A stretch of DNA of 64,000 bases from Pseudomaricurvus sp050633365 (GTDB lineage Bacteria > Pseudomonadota > Gammaproteobacteria > Pseudomonadales > Cellvibrionaceae). Both the position numbers and the translations under genes were made by a program. Location: positions 59,352-123,351 of the forward strand of contig JBOEGJ010000047.1 in the NCBI GenBank assembly GCA_050633365.1, written 5' to 3'. Shown piece by piece: positions 51,641 to 61,642 of the stretch. The notes below the pieces were generated by a model, which did not search any database, was not told where the DNA came from, and saw nothing but the letters and a program-made list of their open reading frames with translations. Positions within the stretch are counted from its first letter, which is position 1. Each line of letters starts with the position of its first letter.

Positions 51641-53884
51641 TCAACTCATGTCTTGGGGGTCCACGTCAATCGACCAACGGGCTCGGCGGCTGAGTGGCTC
51701 TTGCTCAAGTTGCGCAATTAAGGGAGCGAGTAGCTGATGCAATTTGGCGCGGCCACTGGCGTGAATTTGCAGCTGGTAGCGAAAGCGATCGTTGCGTTTT
51801 TCCATGGGTGCGGGTAGAGGCCCGAGGTATTGTAGATCGGGATCTGAGGGATGCAGCGATTGAGCGACGTTGCGCGCCGCCTGCAGTAGTGCCAGTGCGT
51901 CGTCTGGGCGTTTGGCTTCGGCGCGCAGCAGTGCCATGAATCGATGTGGTGGCAAGTGAGAGATTTCACGCTCGTGCAAAATTAACTCGGCAAAGGCACT
52001 GTAACCTTGGCGCAACAAAGTTTGCAGCAAGGGATGATCACAGAGGTGGCTTTGAATCAGAACCTTGCCCGGGCGTTCCTCTCGTCCCGCTCGCCCTGCC
52101 ACCTGCAGCATCAGCTGGCCCATGCGCTCGGGACCACGAAAGTCGGTGCTGAACAGCCCTCCGTCGGCGTCGACAATGGCGACCAGTGTGACGTTGGGAA
52201 AGTGGTGGCCCTTGGCCAGCATTTGCGTTCCTACCAATAGGCAGGGTTCACCGCGATGGACTTCGTCGACAATGTCTTGCATGGCGTTTTTACGGCGGGT
52301 GGAATCGCGATCGACTCGGAGCACAGGGAAGTCAGGAAACTGGTTTTGCAGCAGGGTTTCGGTGCGCTCGGTGCCTTGGCCCACACAGTTGAGTTCGCGA
52401 CTGTTACAGGTGGGGCAATGGTTAATCAGCGAACGTTGATAATCGCAGTGGTGGCAGTGAAGGTGGCTGGGGTTTTGATGCACTGTCAGTCGCGAATCGC
52501 AATTAGGGCACTGCGACAGCCAGCCACAGTCATGGCATAACAGGGTTGGCGCAAAACCGCGACGGTTGATAAATACCAGCACTTGGCCGCTGGCAAGCAG
52601 ATGCTGCTCGATGGTGTCGAGCAGCGGTTGTGACAAGCCGTCTTTGAGTGGCTGGCGTTTTAAGTCGATCAACTCAATGGTGGGTGGCTTGGCATTTCCA
52701 GCTCGCTGAGTCAGCGGCAGCAGTTTATAGCGCTGCTGTTGGGCGTTGTAATAGCTTTCGAGCGAGGGTGTTGCGCTGCCCAGCATTAGCGGTATTTTGA
52801 GTCTCTGGCAGCGCAACGCAGCCAAGTCACGGGCCGAGTAGCGAAATCCCTCTTGCTGTTTGAACGACATATCGTGTTCTTCGTCGATAATGACAATGCC
52901 GGGTTTCTTGAGCGGGGTAAAAATGGCCGAGCGGGTACCGATGACGATATCGGCATGGCCGAGACTGGCGAGCAACCACGCTTGTTTGCGTTCGGTGTCG
53001 TTGAGGCCTGAATGCAGGACGGCCATAGGGCGATTGAAGCGAGACTGAAAGCGGCTTAGGGTTTGCGGGGTGAGGCCAATCTCGGGAATCAAAACCAGCG
53101 CCTGGCGCCCTTGGCTGAGTACTTTTTCAATGGCTTGAAGGTAGACCTCGGTCTTACCGCTGCCGGTGGTGCCGTAGAGAAGGTGACAGGCGTATTGCTC
53201 ATATTTCACTTGCTCTAACGCTTGTGCTTGCTCTTCGTTCAAGGATTTGGGGGCTTCTTTCAAAACCGGCAGTGAGCGATCCGGCTCCGGAGTGATTTCC
53301 GTTGATTCGATCAATTCTTTGTCGATTAGCGCTTTCAAGGCGCTGCGATTGGGATTGCTGAGCAATAAATCCTTATGCAAGACCTTAGATTGCTGGCTGG
53401 CCTGCATGTCGCGGCGCAACTGATCCAGCAACGCCTGTTGTTTGGGGGCACGCTTGAGTGAGGATAGCTCGATTTCTCGACCCGTTTTGGTCAGCGTCCA
53501 GGCTTTTTCTTGCAGCAGTGTGGCCGGATCACCTTGGCGCAAGGCGACGGGAATGGCGGCGGCCAGCACTTCTCCGGCGGGGTGGTGATAATAGCTGGCG
53601 GCCCATTGGCACAACGCTAACAGCTCCTCGCTCAATAGCGGTTGGCGGTCTAGTAGGCTGTGCACGGCCTTGAGCTGTTGGGTATCGAAGTCACTGTGAT
53701 TCTTAATCTCGGTGATAATCCCCACGAGCACCTGATGGCCAAATGAGACGCGCACTCGCATGCCCGGTTGAGCTTCGGCTTCAGGGGGCACGCTGAGCAT
53801 GTCTTGCGGGTCGTAGGCGAGATAATCAAAGCTGCGGCGCAGGGGCGTGGGCAATGCGATGGCATAGATATCGGGCGCAGCCAT
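51641..53884 (-). CDS. priA: Primosomal protein N' (replication restart helicase)
   Basis: 747 residues. N-terminal DNA-binding region, Walker A G-T-T-G-S-G-K-T (238-245), D-E-E-H box, and the zinc-binding C-x-x-C cluster series starting C-H-D-C-G-W-L. A normal-length 3'-5' helicase that reloads the replisome. In Pseudomonas argS lies between priA and the SPOR gene; here they are adjacent. Confidence 0.96.
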   Translation of the reverse strand: MAAPDIYAIALPTPLRRSFDYLAYDPQDMLSVPPEAEAQPGMRVRVSFGHQVLVGIITEIKNHSDFDTQQLKAVHSLLDRQPLLSEELLALCQWAASYYHHPAGEVLAAAIPVALRQGDPATLLQEKAWTLTKTGREIELSSLKRAPKQQALLDQLRRDMQASQQSKVLHKDLLLSNPNRSALKALIDKELIESTEITPEPDRSLPVLKEAPKSLNEEQAQALEQVKYEQYACHLLYGTTGSGKTEVYLQAIEKVLSQGRQALVLIPEIGLTPQTLSRFQSRFNRPMAVLHSGLNDTERKQAWLLASLGHADIVIGTRSAIFTPLKKPGIVIIDEEHDMSFKQQEGFRYSARDLAALRCQRLKIPLMLGSATPSLESYYNAQQQRYKLLPLTQRAGNAKPPTIELIDLKRQPLKDGLSQPLLDTIEQHLLASGQVLVFINRRGFAPTLLCHDCGWLSQCPNCDSRLTVHQNPSHLHCHHCDYQRSLINHCPTCNSRELNCVGQGTERTETLLQNQFPDFPVLRVDRDSTRRKNAMQDIVDEVHRGEPCLLVGTQMLAKGHHFPNVTLVAIVDADGGLFSTDFRGPERMGQLMLQVAGRAGREERPGKVLIQSHLCDHPLLQTLLRQGYSAFAELILHEREISHLPPHRFMALLRAEAKRPDDALALLQAARNVAQSLHPSDPDLQYLGPLPAPMEKRNDRFRYQLQIHASGRAKLHQLLAPLIAQLEQEPLSRRARWSIDVDPQDMS

Positions 53885-53948
53885 GGGGTGATGATTCTTC
53901 CTATGAATGAGGTTTATGAGCGTTTTGCTGAAAAAATGCGCAATAGAG

Positions 53949-53976
53949 TTGCGCTTGTGGCGGTTTCTGGTAGTAT
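53949..53976 (+). promoter_or_regulatory. Promoter of rpmE
   Basis: TTGCGC (53949-53954), 16 bases, TAGTAT (53971-53976); the rpmE ATG is about 90 bases on. Moderate match. Confidence 0.5.
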
Positions 53977-54068
53977 GCGCCGTCTTATTTTTACCCCGCT
54001 AGACTAACCGGTGTGCGGTGCTCGGCACAAGATCGAGTGGCGGCATACAACGAACTAAGGCGTTAAAC

Positions 54069-54284
54069 ATGAAAGCTGATATCCATCCTAAATACGGCGT
54101 AATGACTGCAACTTGTAGCTGCGGCAACGTTATCGAAACTGGCTCTACCAAGGCCACCGAAATGCATTTGGACGTATGTTCAAATTGCCACCCTTTCTAC
54201 ACTGGTAAGCAAAAGACTGCCAGCACTGGTGGCCGTGTTGATAAATTTAAGAAACGTTTTGGTAGCCGTATCGCTGGGAAATAA
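54069..54284 (+). CDS. rpmE: 50S ribosomal protein L31
   Basis: 71 residues from the ATG at 54069 (M-K-A-D-I-H-P). It carries all four zinc-site cysteines (C-S-C-G and C-S-N-C), so this is the zinc-binding C+ form, with K-K-R-F-G near the end. Monocistronic with its own terminator, divergent from priA. Confidence 0.97.
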   Translation: MKADIHPKYGVMTATCSCGNVIETGSTKATEMHLDVCSNCHPFYTGKQKTASTGGRVDKFKKRFGSRIAGK

Positions 54285-54313
54285 AACCCCGCGGTCAAGC
54301 GACCAGAGTTTCC

Positions 54314-54349
54314 AAAAAGCGCTCGAGCATTACTCGCAGCGCTTTTTTT
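54314..54349 (+). terminator. Terminator of rpmE
   Basis: AAAAAGCGCT...AGCGCTTTTT stem followed by T residues. Confidence 0.88.
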
Positions 54350-54438
54350 GTGCCTGAAATTTGAGAAATACCACTATTTTTCTGTTCGCTCGGTAGCTGT
54401 TTCGTTGAAGTATCTATCCGGTACTCTACTGCAATCGG

Positions 54439-54483
54439 GTGACTCGACGGTCACGCCTGAAAAATAAATTCGAATTTTTTCAG
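54439..54483. promoter_or_regulatory. Two inverted repeats in the malic enzyme upstream region
   Basis: GTGAC-TCGACG-GTCAC (54439-54454) is followed directly by CTGAAAAA...TTTTTCAG (54457-54483). They lie about 185 bases ahead of the malic enzyme start in the 381-base rpmE-malic enzyme gap, which otherwise holds the rpmE terminator and no gene. Function not established. Confidence 0.4.
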
Positions 54484-54665
54484 TAAGTTAGGTGCGTCTG
54501 AGTCATGGTTAGAGAGGTGATTGATCGCGGCGAATCATCGCTTTAGCCCGCGTATTGGCAGCTTTGGGCATAAAATGGAATGCTGTGCTACTTGAGTCAC
54601 CAGAGGCTGTTCGGTATCCTTCACGCCCCCTAAAAAAAGACGCCCTAGAGCGAACGGACGAGAAC

Positions 54666-55928
54666 ATGTCAGATACATTGAAAAAGGCGGCTTTGGATTA
54701 CCACGCGTTTCCCAAGCCGGGTAAGCTTTCGGTGGAGATAAGCACTCCCGCGGAAACTCAAGAAGATCTCTCTTTGGCCTACAGTCCCGGCGTGGCTGAG
54801 CCCGTTCGCGAGATTGCAAAAGATCCTGAAAATGCATTTAAGTACACCTCAAAAGGCAACACCGTTGCGGTAATTACCGACGGCAGTGCGATTTTAGGTC
54901 TCGGTAACTTAGGCCCCTTGGCCAGTAAGCCTGTCATGGAAGGTAAGAGCCTTCTATTTAAGCGCTTTGCCGGTATCGATTCAGTGGATATCGAAGTTGA
55001 ATCTGAAAACCCTGAGGCGTTCATCGAGACGGTTGCCAGCATTGCCAACACTTGGGGCGGTATCAATCTTGAAGATATTAAGGCGCCAGAGTGTTTCCAG
55101 GTCGAGAAGGCGTTGATCGAGCGCTGTAGCGTTCCTATTTTCCACGATGATCAGCACGGTACCGCCATTGTGACGGTTGCAGGTTTGTTGAATGCTCTGG
55201 AAATTCAAGGCAAGGCCATAGAGACCGCAAAAATCGTTTGCTTGGGTGCTGGTGCTGCGGCACACGCCTGTTGCTCTCTGATGATTACTGCTGGAGCGAA
55301 GCGTGAAAATATCACCATGCTCGACAGTAAAGGGGTGATTTACGCCGGTCGCGACAACTTGAATCAATATAAAGAAGAGTTTGCGAACCAAACTGACGCT
55401 CGCACACTGGACGATGCGATCAAGGGCGCGGACGCTTTCCTCGGCGTGTCAGGTCCTAACTTAATGTCCGCAGAGCAGTTGGGCGCGATGGCAGAAAACC
55501 CAGTGGTATTTGCCTGTTCAAATCCCGATCCAGAAATCAGCCCCGAGCTTGCGCACACGGTACGCGATGATTTGATCATGGCCACAGGTCGCTCTGATTT
55601 CCCCAATCAGGTGAATAACGTCCTGTGCTTCCCGTTTTTGTTCCGCGGTACTTTGGACGTGCGCTCGACAGCCATCAACAGCGAGATGAAGTTGGCGGCA
55701 GTAAACGCTATTAAAGATTTGGCGAAAGAAGAAGTGCCAGCAGACGTCGTCAAAGCTTATGGTGGTGTTGAGCTGACTTTTGGTCGTCAGTACATCTTGC
55801 CTAAGCCTACCGATGAGCGTCTGTTGGGTGCGGTTGCAGCGGCAGTGGCTCAAGCCGCTGTTGATAGTGGTGTGGCGCGTTTGCCTTACCCATCAAATTA
55901 TCCGCTCAAAACCACTGCTGATTGTTAA
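54666..55928 (+). CDS. NAD(P)-dependent malic enzyme, short form
   Basis: 420 residues from the ATG at 54666. The malic N-terminal domain (Y-S-P-G-V-A-E-P and T-D-G-S-A-I-L-G-L-G-N-L-G-P) and the NAD(P) domain (D-D-Q-H-G-T-A-I-V, L-G-A-G-A-A-A-H) are complete. It lacks the phosphotransacetylase-like tail of E. coli MaeB. Converts malate to pyruvate and CO2, giving reducing power. Coenzyme choice not decided from sequence. Confidence 0.93.
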   Translation: MSDTLKKAALDYHAFPKPGKLSVEISTPAETQEDLSLAYSPGVAEPVREIAKDPENAFKYTSKGNTVAVITDGSAILGLGNLGPLASKPVMEGKSLLFKRFAGIDSVDIEVESENPEAFIETVASIANTWGGINLEDIKAPECFQVEKALIERCSVPIFHDDQHGTAIVTVAGLLNALEIQGKAIETAKIVCLGAGAAAHACCSLMITAGAKRENITMLDSKGVIYAGRDNLNQYKEEFANQTDARTLDDAIKGADAFLGVSGPNLMSAEQLGAMAENPVVFACSNPDPEISPELAHTVRDDLIMATGRSDFPNQVNNVLCFPFLFRGTLDVRSTAINSEMKLAAVNAIKDLAKEEVPADVVKAYGGVELTFGRQYILPKPTDERLLGAVAAAVAQAAVDSGVARLPYPSNYPLKTTADC

Positions 55929-55978
55929 GTTGTTGAGTTTGGTGTGTAGCGATTAGCTCGCGTCAAATGCGGAAAACT

Positions 55979-56010
55979 AAAAAGCCCTGAAGTGATTCAG
56001 GGCTTTTTTT
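55979..56010 (+). terminator. Terminator of the malic enzyme gene
   Basis: AAAAAGCCCTGAA-GTGA-TTCAGGGC followed by seven T. The A run on the other side lets it also serve the converging PBP1A gene. Confidence 0.92.
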
Positions 56011-56068
56011 GTGGGTTCTACAAACGCTTATGTCTCTGAAAAGCTCATGGCAGTTCAGACCCATGCGA

Positions 56069-58693
56069 TTAGAAGAGCTCTTCGGGCAGTGTTTCTTCGG
56101 CTTGAGTGGAGGATTTTGAGTCCAAGATTGGCGCTTCGTCCGTGGCAAAGTCGGGCACATTCTCTTGACGGAAAATTTCGAAGATGGCGTTGTCCTGATC
56201 TGCCCGTGCGCGCTTACCCGTGGTTGGATCGATGCGAACTGAGGTCAGTCCGTCGGGCAGTGTGCGCGGTTGCTCTGGAACTCCATCAAGAGCGGTTTCC
56301 ATAAAATCAATCCAGATAGGAAGCGCTGACGTGCCGCCGTATTCGCGTCGTCCGAGTGCGTAGTTTTGATCAAAGCCGAGCCAGGTAGTGGCGACTATGT
56401 GTTCGTTGTAGCCCGAGAACCAAGCATCTTTAGGGCCGTTGGTGGTACCTGTTTTTCCGGCTAAATCACTTCGCCCTAAGGTTTTGGCTTTGCGTCCGGT
56501 TCCTTTTTGGATGACATCGCGCAGTATGTCGTCGATCAGGTAAGCCACTTGTTCGCTCATGACGCGAGGGGCTCTGGGTAATTCCGGCTCTTCGCTTTCG
56601 GGCGCGGGTAATTCAACCAGGTTTTCATCTGCAGTCGAATCGGGGCTTGCGCTGTGTATGGTCTGTTCGGCCAGTTCGGCAGCCATGGCTGACTCAAGCG
56701 CTGCAAAATCGGAGTCTGTGGCAGAGGCGTCCGCCGCTTGCGGTAGGGCTAAGGCTGCGGCCCGTTCCTCAAGTTCACAAGCTTTGCAGGCGGTGGCGGG
56801 CAGTGTTTGGGTGATGATCTCACCGTCGACATTTTCAATTCTATCAATCAGGTAGGGCTCAATTTTAAAGCCGCCATTGGCAAACACTGTGTAACCGGTT
56901 GCCACTTGTAATGGAGTTAAGGCGTAGCTGCCCAGCGCTAATGACAGATCGTGTGGCAGGCTGTCTTCGTCAAGTCCATAGCGTGACATACCCTTGATCG
57001 CTTGATTTGGGCCCATGCTGCGCAGTATGCGGATGGAAACCAGGTTGCGTGATTTGTACAGGGCTTGTCTAAGACGGGTGGGGCCGAAGAATTTGCCACT
57101 CGAATTCTCTGGTCGCCAGGTGCCCTCAAGCGAGGCATCGTCAAACACGATAGGGGCATCATTGATCATCGAGGCTGGGGTCATGCCATTTTCTAGCGCA
57201 GCGGTATAAACGAACGGTTTAAAGTTAGAACCGGGCTGGCGCTCGGCCTGAGTGGCTCGATTGAAGTTGCTTTGGTTGAAATCAAAGCCGCCTACAAGTG
57301 CTTTAACTGCGCCATTTTTGGGGTTGAGTGCGACTAGAGCGGCTTGAGCGGCCGGCGTTTGCGTGAGGTGCCAGCCGTTTTCTTTATGGATTACGCGGAT
57401 GACGTCCCCTACTGAGAGTATGTCGGCGGCGCGATTGGGACTGGGGCCGCGAGAGTTTTCAGTGATGTAAGCTCTAGCGCTGGAGAGGCCATTCTCCCAG
57501 GGGATGTTCGCCAGTGTTCCGTCGCTTGCCAGCAGGTCGATGCTGTCGGGATTAACTTGGGTGACTACGGCAGCCATGAGTCCGCCGATAGTTTTATAGT
57601 TCTTGAGCGCACTTTGCCACTGCTCAAGGGGCAGCTCTTGGGGGGCGAGTGGTCGTATTACTCCTTCTTCACCTTTGTCACCACCATTAATAGAGTCGAT
57701 TTTGTCGAAGGCTAATGTTGCCTCTGGGCCTCGATAGCCATGTCGCTTGTCATAGGTGATGAGACCGTCAATGACGGCTTGCTGGGCGCGATCCTGAAGC
57801 TTGGCATTGACCGTGGTGTAGATGCGAAAGCCATCGGTGTAGGCCGATGGCCCCAGTTGATCGACTGCTTCTTTGCGCGCCATTTCGGCTATATAAGGGG
57901 CGTATAAGTCCAGCCGGGAGCCGTGGTAAGCCGCTGTGACTGGCTCTTTGACGGCCTCGTTGTGTTGCTCGACGTTAATGCGCTCCAAATGCAGCATGCG
58001 CCCCAGAATCCAGTTGCGTCGTATCAGCGCGCGCTTGGGGTTAATGATGGGGTTGAAGGTCGAGGGTGCTTTGGGAAGTCCCGCAATCATGGCCAGTTGT
58101 GCGAGAGACAGTTCCTCAATGGATTTCCCATAATAGACTCGGGCGGCTGCCTCAATGCCGTAGGCGCGATTACCGAGGTAGATCTTGTTGGTGTACAGCT
58201 CAAGGATTTCGTCTTTAGTCAGTTTGCCTTCGATTTGAAGTGCGAGAAGAATTTCATTGAATTTTCGGCTGAATACTTGCTCGCGAGTCAGGAAAAAATT
58301 ACGGGCAACCTGCATGGTAATGGTACTTCCGCCGGTTTGAATTTTACCCGATTGCAATAATTGTGAGGCGGCTCGCAAAAGTCCTTTTATGTCGACTCCT
58401 GGATGGGAGTAGAATCTGTCGTCCTCTGCCGCGAGGATCGCGTCAATAAAGGCCTGCGGCACTTGCTCTATGGTTATGGGGTTGCGTCGTTTTTCGCCGA
58501 ATTCGCCGATTAACAAGCCGTCATCCGAGTAAACTCGAAGCGGGGTCTGCAATTTAACTTGTCGAAGAGTCTCTACTTCCGGCAATTTGGGACTAAGGTA
58601 TAAGGTAATCCCGGCAAATAGAGCCATGATGCCGCTAGCGCTCGCGAGTGATAGCCAAAAAGTCCAAGCCAGGTATATATGTCGTTTAGTCAT
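56069..58693 (-). CDS. mrcA: Penicillin-binding protein 1A
   Basis: 874 residues. N-terminal membrane helix, GT51 glycosyltransferase with catalytic Glu90 in A-A-E-D-D-R-F-Y, an OB-like insert, then the transpeptidase with Ser489 in G-S-N-F-K and the A-G-K-T-G-T-T box. The domain is interrupted by an Ala/Glu-rich stretch between those motifs. Polymerises and cross-links peptidoglycan. Divergent from pilM, as in Pseudomonas (ponA). Confidence 0.95.
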   Translation of the reverse strand: MTKRHIYLAWTFWLSLASASGIMALFAGITLYLSPKLPEVETLRQVKLQTPLRVYSDDGLLIGEFGEKRRNPITIEQVPQAFIDAILAAEDDRFYSHPGVDIKGLLRAASQLLQSGKIQTGGSTITMQVARNFFLTREQVFSRKFNEILLALQIEGKLTKDEILELYTNKIYLGNRAYGIEAAARVYYGKSIEELSLAQLAMIAGLPKAPSTFNPIINPKRALIRRNWILGRMLHLERINVEQHNEAVKEPVTAAYHGSRLDLYAPYIAEMARKEAVDQLGPSAYTDGFRIYTTVNAKLQDRAQQAVIDGLITYDKRHGYRGPEATLAFDKIDSINGGDKGEEGVIRPLAPQELPLEQWQSALKNYKTIGGLMAAVVTQVNPDSIDLLASDGTLANIPWENGLSSARAYITENSRGPSPNRAADILSVGDVIRVIHKENGWHLTQTPAAQAALVALNPKNGAVKALVGGFDFNQSNFNRATQAERQPGSNFKPFVYTAALENGMTPASMINDAPIVFDDASLEGTWRPENSSGKFFGPTRLRQALYKSRNLVSIRILRSMGPNQAIKGMSRYGLDEDSLPHDLSLALGSYALTPLQVATGYTVFANGGFKIEPYLIDRIENVDGEIITQTLPATACKACELEERAAALALPQAADASATDSDFAALESAMAAELAEQTIHSASPDSTADENLVELPAPESEEPELPRAPRVMSEQVAYLIDDILRDVIQKGTGRKAKTLGRSDLAGKTGTTNGPKDAWFSGYNEHIVATTWLGFDQNYALGRREYGGTSALPIWIDFMETALDGVPEQPRTLPDGLTSVRIDPTTGKRARADQDNAIFEIFRQENVPDFATDEAPILDSKSSTQAEETLPEELF

Positions 58694-58784
58694 TTTTTCT
58701 TTGCGAATTAAAGGCTTAGAGCGCCGGGTTATGTGAGCTGTGCATTATAAGGGGTTTTTAAGGGTTTACATATGACTTCCCTTG

Positions 58785-58812
58785 TTGCAGGCTTAAGTTA
58801 AAGTGCTATAAC
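58785..58812 (+). promoter_or_regulatory. Promoter of pilMNOPQ
   Basis: TTGCAG (58785-58790), 16 bases, TATAAC (58807-58812), 36 bases ahead of pilM. Confidence 0.6.
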
Positions 58813-58848
58813 ATGAAATGCACCTAAGTTACGGAAATTGATAGAAAA

Positions 58849-59916
58849 ATGGGAATTTTGGGTTTCTTAGAGCGAAAGGCAAAGCCTGTTTTGGGGCTTG
58901 ATATCAGCTCGACTTCAATAAAATTATTAGAGTTGAGTCGTCAGGGTGATCGCTATCGGGTCGAAAGCTATGCGGTAAAAGCATTGCCGCCTAACGCTGT
59001 GGTCGAAAAGAACATCAACGAGGTGGAAGCCGTCGCGGATGTCTTAAAAGGCTTAGTGCAACAGTCAAAATCTAAGGTAAAAGACTGTGCGGTTGCGGTT
59101 GCGGGTTCAGCAGTTATCACCAAGTTGATCGAAATGCCATCGGGCATGAGCGATGACGTTTTAGAGACGCAAATTTCGCTGGAAGCCGATCAATATATTC
59201 CCTACCCCCTCGAAGAAGTCGCTATCGACTTCGAAGTACAGGGCGAGTCCTCATCGAATCCTGATCAAATCGACGTTTTGTTGGCCGCTTGCCGACGTGA
59301 AAATGTCGACTTGAGAGTGGCTGCCCTAGAGGCGGCTGATTTAAAGCCTAAGGTCGTTGACGTAGAAGCTTATACCATGGAGCGAGCCTTCGAGTTAGTG
59401 GTTGAGCAGCTCGAAGATCAAGATGACCAAGTGGTGGCGGTGTTAGATATCGGTGCCACTATGACGACCTTGAGTGTCCTTGTCGGTAGCAAAACCGTTT
59501 ATACCCGAGAGCAGCTGTTTGGTGGTAAACAACTGACCGAAGAAATTCAGCGCCGCTATGGTTTGTCGGTCGAAGAAGCTGGTTTGGCGAAAAAACAAGG
59601 CGGTCTACCGGACGATTACGATGAAGAAGTCCTAGAGCCATTTAAAGATGCTGTGGTTCAACAGGTCACGCGTTCACTGCAGTTCTTTTTTTCCTCCAGT
59701 CAATACAATGATGTCGACCATATCATTCTCGCTGGAGGGGTGGCGTCACTAGAGGGGCTCTGCGAGCTTATCGGAGAAAAGCTGGGCACAGAAGTTAGCG
59801 TTGCCAACCCATTTGCGAATATGAGCGTCGCGCCTAGAGTTAATGCAGTGGCGTTGAAGAACGATGCACCGGCATTGATGATTGCCGCGGGCTTGGCCAT
59901 GAGGAGTTTCGACTAA
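58849..59916 (+). CDS. pilM: Type IV pilus assembly protein PilM
   Basis: 355 residues, actin-like fold with the phosphate loops L-G-L-D-I-S-S-T-S-I-K and L-D-I-G-A-T-M-T and the adenosine loop I-L-A-G-G-V-A. It docks to the N-terminus of PilN inside the cell. Its stop overlaps the pilN ATG by one base (TAATG). Confidence 0.96.
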   Translation: MGILGFLERKAKPVLGLDISSTSIKLLELSRQGDRYRVESYAVKALPPNAVVEKNINEVEAVADVLKGLVQQSKSKVKDCAVAVAGSAVITKLIEMPSGMSDDVLETQISLEADQYIPYPLEEVAIDFEVQGESSSNPDQIDVLLAACRRENVDLRVAALEAADLKPKVVDVEAYTMERAFELVVEQLEDQDDQVVAVLDIGATMTTLSVLVGSKTVYTREQLFGGKQLTEEIQRRYGLSVEEAGLAKKQGGLPDDYDEEVLEPFKDAVVQQVTRSLQFFFSSSQYNDVDHIILAGGVASLEGLCELIGEKLGTEVSVANPFANMSVAPRVNAVALKNDAPALMIAAGLAMRSFD

Positions 59917-60488
59917 TGGCAAAGATTAATTTACTGCCCTGGCGCGATGAATATCGCCGTGAAAAACAGCAAGAGTTCCTGTCGGTTTTAGGCTTCGTTG
60001 CCCTGGCGACTCTATTGGTGGCTTATCTTTGGTACAGCTCGGTCAATGGTGCGATCGAATCTCAGCAAAAGCGCAACCAAATGCTCGAAAAAGAGATTGC
60101 GGCCTTAGAGCAAAAGGTGACAGAAATTCGCGAGTTGAAAAAGCGTCGCGCTGAACTGCTGGATCGCATGAAGGTTATTCAAGCGTTGCAGGGCGAGCGA
60201 CCGGTGATCGTTAGGTACTTTGATGAGCTGGTGCGAGCAATACCCGAAGGAATCTATCTAACAACACTTGAGCGCAATGGCAACGTGATCAATCTGCGCG
60301 GTATTACTGAGTCCAACGTTCGTGTGTCAGCACTAATGAGAAACGTCGATGAGTCCGATTGGTTTGCGACGCCTAACTTGAGCTCGGTGAAGGCTACCCC
60401 TGAGTTTGGTGAGCAAGCCAGTGAATTTACTATGAGTTTTACAACGTCTAAACCTAAAGACGAAACTTCACAGAAGGAGGCTGGTTAA
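59916..60488 (+). CDS. pilN: Type IV pilus assembly protein PilN
   Basis: 190 residues. The cytoplasmic PilM-binding start I-N-L-L-P-W-R is diagnostic, followed by one membrane helix (about 24-42), a coiled coil and a ferredoxin-like periplasmic domain. Coupled to pilM. Confidence 0.95.
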   Translation: MAKINLLPWRDEYRREKQQEFLSVLGFVALATLLVAYLWYSSVNGAIESQQKRNQMLEKEIAALEQKVTEIRELKKRRAELLDRMKVIQALQGERPVIVRYFDELVRAIPEGIYLTTLERNGNVINLRGITESNVRVSALMRNVDESDWFATPNLSSVKATPEFGEQASEFTMSFTTSKPKDETSQKEAG

Positions 60489-60490
60489 TC

Positions 60491-61102
60491 ATGGCTATCC
60501 AAGATGTGATGGATCAGTTAAACGACTTCGATATTAATGATGTCGATTGGACGCGCATGGGGGTATGGCCTTTCGCCGGAAAGGTGGTATTGGCTGTGTT
60601 ACTGTCATGCGTGATTGTAGCCGCGGGTTACTTTTTCTTTGTCAAAGATCTGAATCTAAGTCTAGAAAAAGTCACTGCGAAAGAGGAATCCTTGAAGACC
60701 TCATTTAAGTCAAAAGCTTTTCAGGCGGCGAACCTCGATGGCTACCGTGAACAAATGAAGGAGATGGAAACTTCATTTGGCGCGCTGGTTGCTCAGTTAC
60801 CAAGTGATACCGAGGTGCCGGGTCTGTTGGAAGATATTGATGAGCGAGGCGCTGACAGCGGTTTGGTTATTGAGAGTATCGATCTGCAAAAAGAAAACTC
60901 CAAAGAGTTTTATATTGAATTGCCTATTTCAATCAATGTGAGCGGCCCTTATCACGATTTTGGTGCCTTTGTGAGTGGTGTCGCGGGTATGCCGCGAATT
61001 GTGACTCTGCATGACTATTCGATAAAAAGACAAGCAACTGGCGGATTGTTGGATATGACGATTTTGGCAAAAACCTATCGCTATAAGAGTCAGGAGGAAT
61101 GA
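60491..61102 (+). CDS. pilO: Type IV pilus assembly protein PilO
   Basis: 203 residues. Membrane helix about 28-50, coiled coil, then a periplasmic domain with the L-P-I-S-I-N-V-S-G-P-Y-H family segment. Pairs with PilN in the alignment complex. Two bases after pilN. Confidence 0.95.
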   Translation: MAIQDVMDQLNDFDINDVDWTRMGVWPFAGKVVLAVLLSCVIVAAGYFFFVKDLNLSLEKVTAKEESLKTSFKSKAFQAANLDGYREQMKEMETSFGALVAQLPSDTEVPGLLEDIDERGADSGLVIESIDLQKENSKEFYIELPISINVSGPYHDFGAFVSGVAGMPRIVTLHDYSIKRQATGGLLDMTILAKTYRYKSQEE

Positions 61103-61104
61103 TC

Positions 61105-61638
61105 GTGAAGAACAAGTTATTCCTAGCGGCTGGATGTTGCCTGAGTTTATTTCTCAGCGGTTGTGGCGGTTATACTGAAAATAGCGATTTGGTAGATTAC
61201 ATTGAAGAAACCAAGCGTCGTCCTGCGGGTCAGATCGATCCCCTGCCGCCATTTGTTCCCTATCAAAGCTTTACCTACAGCGCGATGACGTTAAGAGCTC
61301 CATTTGATCCCCCAGTAGATGATGTGCAGCAAATGGTCGTGGGTAAGCGCACTGGTGTAGAGCCAGATCTAAATCGCGAAAGAGAGTATTTGGAAGAGTT
61401 TAATATCGCTAGCTTGTCGATGGTCGGTACGCTAGAGCGTAATGGTATTTTGTGGGCTTTGATCGATGATGGCGCCGGCGGAATTCACCGAGTTACCAAG
61501 GGTAATTATTTGGGTAAAAACCATGGCTCGATAGTGGCCTCTTCTGGTCGACAGCTCGATGTGGTTGAAATTGTGCCTGATGGTGTTGGTGGTTGGGTTG
61601 AACGTCCGCAAGTGTTGCAAATAGTAGAAAAGGATTAG
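61105..61638 (+). CDS. pilP: Type IV pilus lipoprotein PilP
   Basis: 177 residues from a GTG at 61105 that has AGGAGG seven bases upstream; the ATG at 61099 is too close to that site. The lipobox L-F-L-S-G-C (Cys about residue 18) is clear. The C-terminal beta domain (S-M-V-G-T-L-E) docks to PilQ. Confidence 0.93.
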   Translation: MKNKLFLAAGCCLSLFLSGCGGYTENSDLVDYIEETKRRPAGQIDPLPPFVPYQSFTYSAMTLRAPFDPPVDDVQQMVVGKRTGVEPDLNREREYLEEFNIASLSMVGTLERNGILWALIDDGAGGIHRVTKGNYLGKNHGSIVASSGRQLDVVEIVPDGVGGWVERPQVLQIVEKD

Positions 61639-61642
61639 TGAA

